Below are positions 48,601 through 57,849 of a DNA stretch of 64,000 nt, in pieces. How positions within the stretch are numbered: the stretch's first letter is position 1; each line of letters begins with the position of its first letter. Source of the DNA: Blattamonas nauphoetae (taxonomy: Eukaryota > Preaxostyla > Oxymonadida); NCBI GenBank assembly GCA_033064195.1, contig JARBJD010000219.1:1-64000 (forward strand), in the 5' to 3' direction. A program made the translations under genes and the position numbers. Under the pieces are notes generated by a model. That model did no database searches and was not told the DNA's origin. It was given only the letters and a program-made list of their open reading frames with translations.

Positions 48601-48783
48601 AGCTAATTGGATAAGTTCTTCTTTCGATCCAAAAGGGATGACATTGTCCAGTTCACGATGAATCTGTTGGACATCATTGATTGAGTATTTTTCCGGGTGG
48701 TGGTCGAAATCAATACAGCGCATGACAGACTTTAAGATTACTCGCTTAAAGTCAGCAGGGGTCTGATGCATTCCAACAGACAT
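45577..48783 (-). CDS. Von Willebrand factor A domain protein
   Basis: Open from ATG at 48783 to TAG at 45577. A probable 147-base intron lies at 48554-48408 (GTATGTCC to CTTCTTCAG). It is a multiple of three and free of stops, but encodes an atypical Leu/Phe/Ser-rich stretch; splicing joins EDEHHG to HTQHLF and gives about 1,019 residues. The vWA fold starts near spliced residue 195 (HICVCFVVSVAHAM), with the helix LDEILEGIRETVDQL, the strand DYIALVTFS and later YRRVVVLIGNGSVNEGI. The metal-binding DxSxS motif reads VSVAH, so metal-dependent adhesion is unlikely. The C-terminal half is helical (residues about 640-900), then a Gly/Arg/Ser-rich disordered tail with many GGR and ERK repeats. 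It recalls the vWA-containing ubiquitin-ligase-like proteins, but no RING is present. The last few codons come from a dispersed repeat, so the native end may have been lost. Confidence 0.75.
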   Translation of the reverse strand: MSVGMHQTPADFKRVILKSVMRCIDFDHHPEKYSINDVQQIHRELDNVIPFGSKEELIQLAHEKIARFVVREDEHHGMSDLPTAHPLFFLFIGCVLHYLPISSPLHRSILFSSFLSPLLSIFLSSGHTQHLFSPFIVNVLKRAIKTDLTDDIQSLMLLHSDIDGNVPIGSISSLRIQALRKCITLLKEDIHCLPNVTGFEKYVRLSLDTEPVVRIADGSGELNGLVSIQAPTLDDSAPEDHICVCFVVSVAHAMEEEGKLDEILEGIRETVDQLDTSDYIALVTFSRAASVLLPLTRVGTIRSTDTGDETTFHDYNDSANDSVDFELSVTNGGSEEDYMEEEKPSKPSVDFERILRDIRVGTTSNLCEGLESGIKEINNHLHDGLIPPTYRRVVVLIGNGSVNEGIRDTNMIGAVVKRYRQSDQTHLITPNTQQNLSPRSSSFQPPSNDPYSMSVPFVISTVGVGMQTAEEENVLRTVALRGGGEFNWAASTEDEEIRDVILNSVMSWKVRTTRHFRVSLVGTDALEKILPTPNISCQSEPAPIVGTHTRIIRMETSQLVDLINFNNEEVFFGSTFTSESTAEQVRAFHEEMRHNPNKRKEMVKIRTLDTADLVSGEERQLLINFKLWTTSSPTSDGTGFVSAMDRQKLNEVKEVGAILVTYRYFNSLDTDAVFIPIKTRVVVESGRRDLRDPLRSSLLTTAAQRATQDAIGLNQKIMELEGNESMERLRAFMMFSNANEKLKEAALEAEKGNVRKAKEMAQEAQQTVNAFAAPRLLSKERVLRRLIEVSSELGERLDVRDSRNWDDATATDMFPRVLLALTRMSPEDQLEVQKYRSYTLAMNADSRISHFIAIVDAFLGREGSGEVRTEDLALAARQISYFQLCTSVGVGSHSATSMTERGNSLQKLVRAVWKEGGVAKGSSGVGGGKREVLVDNGSESQSASDVSSSYSGGVEEKGGVWKGSRRERKAAEGFVGSESDSERKERRRWRGFGFGGRGRESDEGSEGRSGSEREMSTRLLKKGKLGGVGSDGGREVGFTGREDERGGRGEEERRKEGGKKGRSNRTPK

Positions 48784-48990
48784 TGTTAGTACCGTGATAT
48801 GGTTCGATCAAAACTCACTGGAGAGACGAGGCTTTGAAGGAAGGAGGACCAAGAGTATCTCAAGGTAAGGTGAAATGTGATTGATTTGCTTTTGAACAAG
48901 AACTAAATTGTTCATACTAATTGAGAAAACCAGGAAAAATGATTTGAGGAGAACGTCCTTCAAACTACTTAAAATTGAACCATATTTTGG
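48784..48990. other. Spacer between the vWA gene and the tRNA
   Basis: AT-rich, no features seen apart from the likely vWA upstream region. Confidence 0.5.
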
Positions 48991-49073
48991 GCAAGCGTGG
49001 CCGAGCGGTCTAAGGCGCTAGCTTCAGGTGCTAGTCATCTTTGATGGCGTGGGTTCAAATCCCACCGCTTGCA
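48991..49073 (+). tRNA. tRNA-Leu (anticodon CAG)
   Basis: An 83-base class II tRNA. The acceptor GCAAGCG pairs with CGCTTGC, discriminator A at 49073. The D arm carries GTGGCCGAGCGG (box A). The anticodon stem CTAGC/GCTAG encloses the loop TTCAGGT with CAG at 49025-49027. A long variable arm CAT-CTTTG-ATG and GGGTTCAAATCCC (box B, T arm) follow. The T run at 49077-49085 fits RNA polymerase III termination. It reads CUG codons. No intron and no encoded CCA. Confidence 0.97.
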
Positions 49074-49075
49074 TT

Positions 49076-49086
49076 CTTTTTTTTTC
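49076..49086 (+). terminator. Pol III T-run terminator after tRNA-Leu
   Basis: CTTTTTTTTTTC directly behind the tRNA 3' end, the usual oligo-T stop signal for RNA polymerase III. Confidence 0.75.
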
Positions 49087-49194
49087 AGATTGGAGAAAAT
49101 ATCATTTTTCCTCGATTGAATGCTGGAGTTATTGTACATTGGCGGGTTGGAAGGAGCAGGAGAGGAGGGAGGTGAAAGACGAGCGAGAACAGAC

Positions 49195-50507
49195 CTGTAA
49201 AGAGCATCGTTGAGAACAATTCGGGAGCAATCGCAAACATAATCTCTTCTTGCACACAGCCCTGCAGAAAAGAATTCAGAGGAAGGGCTAGACGAGAAGA
49301 GAACGGGACAGGGGAGAATGGAGGAAATGAGGAGAATGTGATGAGGAAAGGAAGGAAGGATCAATCGAAGGTTCGGTCCGTGACAGACGGAGGCTGGACC
49401 TCAAAGAAAGTCTGAAAATCAACGCCAAAGAAACAGATGAGCAGACCAGTCTTCGATTCCTCCGTCCAAATCGATCACAACGCGGCACAATTTGGGTGTT
49501 GTTTTCTGCCATTCTGGAACAGTGTGAAGACAGCGACGCGTGATTGAGAATGTGGAGGGAAGCAAATGAGGGAGTGTGGACAGCGACACCCTGAAAGAGA
49601 GCAAAAGAGAGAAGAAATCGGATAAGGGGCGAAGTCGAAAAGAACAATTGTTCCGAAAGGCGTGCAGACCCAACTGATAATTCTCGCTTCACGCGAAGGA
49701 AAAAGTGGAGGATGCATTGCATTTTGGCCACCAAACGATTCTGAAGAGAGCACGCAACGGTTCGTCGTTGAGCATGTTGTGAGGATGGTCGGTCCGCAGA
49801 CGGTGTTGACATGGCCGCTAATTCGTTCGAAAGACCGTCAACTGCTTCGGCTGGCTCTGTTTTTGCGATTATCCATTCGGGCAGAGTGGTGATGAGAGGT
49901 GTTCGAATCAGTTCGGTTTTCTGGCTTGAAAGCTTCAGAATCGTGTCGAACGGAGTGCCTGGCATGTCCAAACGGATCCCGTTCTTCCAGAGAGCGACCA
50001 GCTCCTTGCGGGCTCCGAAACAGTTGAAGAACAACGCGGCGAGAAGATGCACACAAACTGTGCGTGGATAGGCCAGCTGCTCGTTCGTGAAAAGGGTGTT
50101 CTTGGATGTGAATATTTTGTGCTGTTTTTGGAATTGTCGAGTCTGAAGGAGCGGAAGGGGACAATACGAGATTGTCTCTCCAAAATGCGACACTGACACT
50201 TGTGGGAGAGATGTGGGAGGCGGCAGTGGCCATTCGTTGGTCTCTGCGTGATATGTTGCTGGGAAGTGTGAGAGCGCAGCTGGGAGGCTGATAAGGCAGT
50301 CGCAGATGAATGGGAGGATCTCAGTGGTAATCGTTTCTTTTTCCTCTCCCGTGCAAAAAACATCGTGGAATTCTTCAAATACAACGAATTGTGCCAGATC
50401 TTACGAGGTTTCTTTTCTTCTACACCCATCGAAGCGTCACAATCCATCATCCAGAGTTTGGTTGTTCGTTCTGAACTGCTGAATAGCTTTCTTTTAGATG
50501 AAGGCAT
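49195..50507 (-). pseudogene. Poly(ADP-ribose) glycohydrolase (PARG) gene, truncated
   Basis: PARG removes poly(ADP-ribose) chains from proteins. Reading on the minus strand from ATG at 50507 (MPSSKRKLFSSS), family landmarks appear in order. QLAYPRTVCVHLLAALFFNCF (about 50060) resembles the 'Q.A.LLAN.FFC' helix, KMQCILHFFLRV (about 49710) the 'KL.CILHYF.R' helix, RVVIDLDGGIEDW (about 49470) the 'G.IED' strand. The catalytic-loop exon 49261-49195 reads GCVQEEIMFAIAPELFSTML, including the QEE with the catalytic Glu. The GGG half of the signature, which should precede GCVQEE, is not visible, and the frame changes between 49700 and 49640. The exon ends at a GT donor only about 120 bases from the tRNA, so the 3' exons are gone. 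Host pseudogene, divergent from family copy 4. Confidence 0.75.
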
Positions 50508-50715
50508 TTCAGATGTCGTTGTTCTTGTTTGATTCAGAAAGATGCTGAATTGAGACGATAAATGAGAAGAATACCAAAAGGTCATCGATTGAACCCATTC
50601 TTCATTGTTCATGAATGACGCTCGAATCAAATGGATTAGAGGACTCCTCAATGATTTCAGAACAGTCTATTTTGAATGATAATCTCTCACCGAGTACGCT
50701 GAACGGTATACCCTC
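50508..50715. promoter_or_regulatory. Divergent upstream block of PARG and family copy 4
   Basis: The 208-bp interval between the PARG start (minus) and the expected copy 4 start (plus), homologous to 30332-30539. Presumed bidirectional promoter region. No specific site recognised. Confidence 0.5.
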
Positions 50716-52813
50716 TTGGAATCTGGTTTGTCGTTTTCGGTTTTCATTTCTACCATTTAGTCGAACATCCTCTCTCTTCTCGAAAGATTACAATGTGATG
50801 ATGAAGATATTATTGTTGACACACTCCGAACATTGCAGAAAGTGGCATCTCGTGTGTATTCTTGTTTTCTTCATCAATTTATTGTTGACTGTTTGGATGT
50901 TTTGGATGTGTTTCAGAAAGTGGGTCGAATGACAGTTTTGATGATTGGTGTCCATTTCTGTCTCCATTGTGTTTTGGAACACACTCATATGGACTTGTGG
51001 TGTCATCTTTTCTCTTTTGTTCATTCTCGCTTTCAGGCTGAACTGATGAAACTGCTTGAGATTCTTTGTTTGTGGTTTTCTTGGTTGTGATGATGGATGT
51101 CATCTTTTCTTGTTTTCTTTCAGATTCGAAATCGCCCTCGTCCGATCGCTCGTCGCTTCCCTCTGAAATCCCTTCTTTCGTGCTCACGCAATTTGGAGAT
51201 TGGTCTAAATGCCCTGCATTGGAATCAGTGTGTTTCATTCTTTCATCTTCTTCATTTGTTTTCAGTGTTGTTCTTGCATGGAATCACTCTTTTTCGAACC
51301 TGAAATCGTCTACTCGCTTTTTCTCCGACAGGAGAACTTTATCATTTCCACCTTCATCAAGATCGGGAATTCTTCTCCTCATTCTGCAGTCCTCACCACT
51401 TTGGCTCGGATTTCTCTCTTCACTCATCTCTTAATCGCCTATAATTCTGCCGTGGCTCTTTACACTGTCGTCCAACGAGATCCACCTGCTCTCACACTTC
51501 TCCCCTCACCCATCTTCCCATCATCTTCCCCACACCAACAATATTCTGGTCTCTCGTTCCTGGCTGCTCTGTCAAAGAGACTCCGAATCGTTTTCTCCGA
51601 ATTCCAAGCTAATCTCCCAACTGATCCTTCACACCTCCCAAAATACGCCCAACTCACGAACAATGATCCATTCATCGACACCTGTTCATTAGATTTTTGC
51701 TCACTTTCGTTCCTCCTCCCAACTTTTCTTTTGATCACATCCCCTCCAATCGAAGTGTGTTTTGCTTCTTTTCATCATTTCTCGCCTTTTCAGGTTGATT
51801 TGGAGATCATCGATAAATTGATTCTCTTTGTGAAAGAAGCTCTCACAACGATTCTCACGAACATTTCGAACATCGACAATCTCATTGCTTCTCTTCCCTC
51901 CGACTCTTCTCCAACCACTCGATCCGTTTCTGAAGGTGACACACAACTGACTGGTTCTCTCAAACATCTTAAAAATGAATATTATCGGTTTCAGGACAAT
52001 GTATGGCGTTTCTTCGTCAATGTGACGTTCTGTCTGACAGATCCCCACAAATCATCCTTCCAAACAATCATCCTCGACGATCCATCCTTCCCTGACCTCA
52101 TTCTCAACACTCTCAAACTCACTCACAACTACCTCACGTGGCACACCATCATCGCCATCACAAACATTGTGATTCTCTTTCCATGGATGAGGGAGAAGTT
52201 CATGACAGTGAATCTTGTTGGGAGGATGTTTGAAACCGTCAATTTTCTTTCTCTTCCTCTCTCGGAGTCAAACACTCTTTTTCAACTCACCCGATTCATC
52301 GTCAACATGTTGACTCCGATTGGAGACGATGACGGAGCACAATTCGAACAATATCCTCTCATTCGTGTTTCTGTTTTCGACCCAGCCAAAGAATTCATCA
52401 CAGTCATCTTCCACAATTCGGACAAACTCCTTCTGGATGAACAAGAACAAACTCATTTCGAGAGCCATCTATGTTGGATTCACATCAAAATCAAAAACAT
52501 GGAACTTCGATCAGACGAGCACGACGCCGACTTTGTATCGGAACTTGTGAAATGGGAAATGCGAGTGATGGTCGAGATGGAGAACGAAGATCATTTTCTG
52601 ATTGTGTTCCACGGCATGCTGAACAGAACATGGGAATGGAAGCGAGATCAACGAGAACGGGAGAAGGGACGAGAAGTGGTTTTGAGAGAAGAAGGATGGG
52701 ACGATTCGTTTGAACTGCGAGTGGTGGGGATCGAGGTGGACACCCATCAGGACATCCAAAGTGTTGCGAGACAATTCAGAATCGAGCGGGCTTTGAATGT
52801 GAACGAGCTCTGA
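50716..52813 (+). CDS. Six-exon helical-repeat family protein, copy 4 (start lost, one UAG)
   Basis: Exons 50716-50851, 50917-50996, 51037-51067, 51124-51227, 51266-51754, 51794-52813, with introns of 65, 40, 56, 38 and 39 bases. Exon lengths match copies 1 and 2 to the base. The position equal to the family ATG reads TTG (50716), and TAG at 50758 stands at a site where copies 1, 2 and 3 all have Gln. Everything after that is open for about 600 codons, with LPSPIFPSSSPHQQYSGLSF, VSLPLSESNTLFQL, NSDKLLLDEQEQTHFE and FELRVVGIE conserved. It is either a very young pseudogene, uses another start, or tolerates the TAG. Confidence 0.7.
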
Positions 52814-55145
52814 TGAATGTTGATTGTATGTAGAACCTCAAAATTCACCCCTTCAGCACAAACAGAAGACCTGGACGGTATTTATCCTTCACGTCCTCTA
52901 ATCAATCTGCTCCTCCATTTCAGACAGTGGCTGCTTTATCTCATCTCACCCGTTCTTCTGACGTCGACGAATGCAGACAATCACAATCACAATCAAGACG
53001 AGGAGCAGTATACTGCCCGACACGACGACTTGATTCGGCTGTACAATGTTTTTCTTTTTTTGAATAGAGGCACAATTAGTTTCAATTTTCTGTAAATGAT
53101 AATTTAGAGAGTTAGACACCTTGTGATAAAAAATTGGACACCAAAAAATTCTGAGTGACACGAAAACTGTAACACAAAAAAAATGATGGACATGTTCATC
53201 ACGACATGACACGTGATTCACTTCATCCTGCTCGACCGCTCTGATATTTCGTCATTTTTCCTCCACGATTGGAACACATGAGGAGGCTGTCGCCACATGA
53301 AAGAACGAAATCGACAATACTTTCTTGTGGGATCGAGTTCGTGGCACGCACGATTGTCTTTCGAAGTGAATCAATTATGACATTAATCACATAATTTTCA
53401 AAAAAAAAGTGAGAAAGGTTTTCCCCGAAGGTGTTTGATGGTGTTCATGTTGGAAGAACCCGTGGGATGAAATTCTTAGCTCATATTTCCCCTTTTGATT
53501 CTAGAAAGTTCCATTGTTTTCCTGTTCCAGACCGTGATATCACTGAGAAAGACATGCGTGTGGAGGGGATGGTACATTTTGGCCTTGGTTCGTCACTTGA
53601 TGGGAGACTCAGAGGAAGCTTCAAAAGCATACTCTTTCCACGGAAGACAACTTTGGCAGAAAAACGAATCCCAACCCATCCCCAAATCCTGAGTTAAAAG
53701 AGGTGATATGTGACCTTGATCCTTGGCAAGGTATGTTTTTTCCGTCTGTCATTGTCGAATGTCTCTGGTCCTCTCCCTCTTGAATTTTTTGAATCCTCAA
53801 ACATTCAAAGCTCATCAATTCAAACCTTTCGAACGAGTGTTCTTTGCGAAAGCGAAACGTTTTTGAAATTGATTGGAACGTGACGGAGGAACTCTGGAAG
53901 ATGAATTGAGACAGTTTGGATTCATTTTGAAGATGCATTGGAAGGAAAGGCTTGACTTGCTGCTTTTCAGATTTCTCTTCAGTTGACCGACTGTTCTGTA
54001 GGACTTGGTTTTGATTTCGATCTGAACATTTTTCTAGATCTTGATGATGTCAAGCTGTGGTGGGCCTTTTCATTTCGCGATTCGCTGTCAATCATCGACG
54101 ATCAGCGTGTTGGTGAACTTGGAGACGGTATTGACAGAGCCTCCAAGAGGAAGAGCTGTCTCATTTCTTCCCTTTCTTCTTCGTCTAGCCTTCATGATCT
54201 ATCTCTGCGCGGACATTGACAATCATTGTTCCATTTGTGAGTGCAATCCGAAGTGAATCACATGTCATGTCGTATGACGAATGTCCCCCTACAGTTGCAT
54301 TTCATGTCATTCTCTCTTATTTTTCACAGTTGTTCTTCCAAAAAAATCACAGAGATGTATAACTCAAGGTAGTTGAAGTGAGTGAAAAATGAACTCTCAA
54401 CTCTCTCTTGTTCTGTCAAAAAACAAAAATTACTGGTGGATCTAGTCGCCGTGACGCGCAGTATACAGAAACAACAACCACGACAGGAATCCACCATTTG
54501 GGAGATTATTTTTGAAAGGTTGCAAAACACTATGGAGCGTCACCAAAAATTATTTTTTGCCGAATTAACAGTTACAGGCTTAAAGAGATAATGAGCCATA
54601 AATTGAGTGAATTTTGTTTTGATCGCGTTTGAGACGACCATTTTTTCACCAGCACAAATTGACACACTTTTTGATACAATACACGTCATAAAACCAAGAA
54701 GTGGTGTAAAACGCTAAAAAATAACGGATACATGAGCAAAAAGTGAAATAAATGCACAAATCATTCAAAAAACCATGAAAAGCACCTCAATGCTCTATCT
54801 CTCGAGACGAGGAGTATTGCCCTGGAATAATCTGAACATGTCAGGATGGTTATTTTGATGTCAATTTACGAAGGAATATCAGTTTTGAGGGATAGTATCT
54901 AAAAGGGAGGATGAACAGAAAACGCGTGTTGATCCCAGGACGAGACGAACAATATCATCTGAACAAAACACAAAAATGAAGGAAAACATGTGAAAATACC
55001 AGATTATGACTTTAATCAGTGAGATGACAAGTCTCGAAGTTGTCGGGAAGACTGTTGAAAACCGACTTTGGAGAGAGAAGATGAAAAAGAAAGAACAATG
55101 GAAACTTTGTTGGTTCACATCAAAAGAAGTGTTCAAACACTGATC
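52814..55145. other. Mostly unassigned, with a receptor membrane-span scrap at 52900-53060
   Basis: On the minus strand 53060-52900 reads VVSGSILLLVLIVIVIVCIRRRQK and then, one base out of frame, DEIKQPLSEMEE, matching the membrane span and cytoplasmic start of the receptor family (compare IVIVCIRRKQKK and ETKQPLSEMEK at 19.9 kb). It is a decayed fragment. Frames at 53431-53697, 53983-54219 and 54382-54591 (plus) carry no family motif. Confidence 0.55.
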
Positions 55146-55872
55146 TTACGCGAATGAGAAGGTATGTCCAAGAATTGGCGAAGAGGGGTCACCGCCAGCA
55201 GAAATCTGAATGAAAAGAGTGGATGAATCGGTAAATGAACGTACAAAACCTTCAGTGTGTTGATTGAAGGGGTATATGCAGACAATGAGAATGGTTAGGC
55301 AAATCTCCAGACTTACACAAAAATATGACGCCAGCAACTTTTGAAAAATAATCACCCATTTCATGTTGTCTTTCATCGCTTGGGAGAATCGATCGGAACT
55401 GTTCGGTTGGATCACAAACGAGTCAGCCGTGTGAAGATCATTTCCAAACACGAGACGACCTCGCTATTCCAGAGACTTCGAGAAAGTGGGCAACGAAGAC
55501 TCAGAAACTGAGAGAACTATCTCATTCTCCGAGAAGGATTTCGTGGAGTTCAGACTCAGTTCGTATGAGTGTGCATGTCCCTCTTTTCCATCTTTTGACA
55601 TCTCTAACATTTCCAATCTCAGGCCACACGGAATAAGTGTCGTGCCGACGATTGTGATCAGAAATGTCTTCGTCTTTGTTGTGTATGTACTTGTGGATGA
55701 TTTCGGGATGAGTGAGGGAACGAAGAACGACGAATCTGTGACGGACTCCTTTCCTGTCAGATGGCATTTTTCACCCCTATCCACGCTGAGCGGTCGTCTC
55801 CAGTTCCATCCCCTCCATTCAGACTCCCAATTTCGATTTGTCACCCATCCGAGCAGTGGATGTTTCGACTGA
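55146..55872 (-). pseudogene. Beta-helix receptor gene fragment (juxtamembrane part)
   Basis: The minus-strand frame reads RRPLSVDRGEKCHLTGKE, then ITIVGTTLIPCGLRLEMLEM, SFSENEIVLSVSESSLPTFS, then RGRLVFGNDLHTADSFVIQP and SSDRFSQAMKDNMKW, parallel to 19424-20019. TAG at 55464 replaces the Trp codon of SLEWRGR. After DNMKW the homology ends before the membrane span, so the fragment is truncated on both sides. Confidence 0.75.
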
Positions 55873-56193
55873 GCGAAGGGAAAAACGAAAGTGTCATTGA
55901 TTGGTGGAATGAACTTGATTCCAGAACTTTTATGTCAACAGTCATCAGGAAAATTGTGTTGAGTCCTGACTCATCGGAGAGAAGATTCAGAGTCATCATT
56001 GTTTCTACTTTATGTTGTCCATTTCATCTTCATTTGATTTTTGTGTCCAGTTTACGCATTGTGTGGCTTTGAGCTTTTGGTTGGAGAACCCATACTTTCT
56101 TTCTCAGAACCCGAACTCACCCCTTATGGGTCATGAAAAAAGTGAATGGGAGCTCAACAATCTACATCGAACGTGGATCATACACCCACTCAG
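55873..56193. other. No recognisable gene
   Basis: Short sequence between a receptor fragment and family copy 5. No motif seen. Confidence 0.45.
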
Positions 56194-57754
56194 ATGAATC
56201 ATCTAAGCAAATGGAATCCTGTCAACGCTGTCTCAAGACTGATATCTCTCACAGATTCTTCTTTTGATGCATCACTTCGAATCGAAGTCTTGGAAAGTGG
56301 GGATGACTACATTATTATTGATGCACTCCGAAAAATGCAGATAGAGGCATCTGGTGTGTATTCTTGCTTTCTTGATCGATTTGTTGACTGTTTTAGAAAA
56401 GGTTTCAGAAAGTGGGTTGGATGACACGTTTGATGATTGGTGTCGATATCTGTCTCCATTGTGTTGTGGAACACACTCATCTGGACTTGTGGTCTCCTTT
56501 TCTCTTTTGTTCATTCTCGCTTTAATTTCAGGCAGAACTGATGAAATTCCTTTCGATTCTCTGTTTGTGGTTTTCTTGGTTGTGATGATGGATGTCTTCA
56601 TTTTTTGCTTTCTCGCTTTCTTTCAGATTCGAAATCGCCCTCGTTCGTTCGCTCCTCGCTTTCCTCTGAAATCCCTTCTTTCGTCCTCAACCAATTTGGA
56701 GATTGGTCTTCATGTCCTGCATTGGAATCAGTGTGTTTCATTCTTTCATCTTCTTCATTTGTTTTCAGTGTTGTTCTTGCATGGAATCACTCTTCTTCAA
56801 ACCTGAAATCGTCGACTCGCTTTTTCTCCGACACGAGGACCTCATCATTTCCGCATTCAAGAAAATCGCTATCTCGCTTTTGTTCCAGCACAGGGCATCG
56901 ATTCTTTCTACATTCAAGAAAATCGCAAACTCATCACCTCGATCTGCACTGCTCACCACTTTGACTCGGATTTCTCTCTTTCCTCATCTCAGAATCGCGA
57001 ATTATTCTCTCAATTCCCTATTCGACATCATCCAGCGAGATCCTCCTGTTTTCGCACATCTCCCCTCACCCATCTTCCCATCATCTTCCCCATACCGAGA
57101 ATTTGCTGGTTTTTCATTCCTGGCTGCTCTGACTAAGAAACTGCGAATTGTTTTCTCCCAATTCCAACGACATCTCCCCATGTATCCTTATCGCCTCCCA
57201 ACATTCATCCAGATCACGAGGGAAGATCCATTTGTCTTCGCATGTGCGCTGGACTTCTTTTCAAATGCGTTCCTCCTCCCAACTCGTCTTTTGAGAGCAA
57301 AACCGCCCATCGAAGTGTGTTTTTCACTCTCTTCTTTACTTCTCGTCAATTCAGGTTGATTCAGAGATCATCGATAAATTGATTCTCTTTGCGAAAGAAG
57401 CTCTCACAACGATTCTCACGAACATTTCGAACATCGACAATCTCATCGCTTCTCTTCCCTCCGACTCTTCTCCATCCGCTCCATCGGTTTCTGCAGTTGA
57501 CAAACAAACGACTGATTCGTTAAGACATCTTCGAAATGGATGTAAACAGTTCGTGCACAATGCACGGGTTTTCTTAGTCAATGTGAAGCCACCACCCTCG
57601 GATCCCTGCATATCGTCTTTCCGCACCGCACTCTTCGACACTCGATCCTTCCCCGACCTCATTCTCAACTCCCTCGAACTCGACGACAAAGAGATCAAGG
57701 AGAATACCATCACTGCCATCACAAACATCCTATCTCACTATCCATGGATAAGAG
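56194..57754 (+). pseudogene. Six-exon helical-repeat family, copy 5, 5' part
   Basis: Exons: ATG at 56194 (uncertain) to 56353, 56409-56488, 56532-56562, 56627-56730, 56769-57314, and 57355 up to the insertion near 57754. Introns are 55, 43, 64, 38 and 40 bases. Exon 5 is 57 bases longer than in other copies because of a 19-residue in-frame, partly duplicated segment (FKKIAISLL... FKKIANS). An ATG GAA TCC at 56211 resembles the family start but is out of phase. The coding frame breaks off at HYPWIR, exactly where other copies continue with EKFM; the rest of exon 6 resumes at 62520. Confidence 0.8.
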
Positions 57755-57849
57755 TTGGACTTCGATAAATCTCAGTCCACAACCAAACCGGGTCCCTCAA
57801 CATACGAGAGAGAGAGCCGCGAAATGATTAAGGGCTGGCCAAGTTCAAC

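Noticed and set aside
52511-52774. Minus-strand frame opposite family exon 6
   Set aside because: The same antisense reading appears opposite every copy of the family. It follows the duplicated exon and has no features of its own.
53495-53692. TPR-like helix pair (ALVRHLMGDSEEASKAY)
   Set aside because: A single short segment without a second repeat or gene context.
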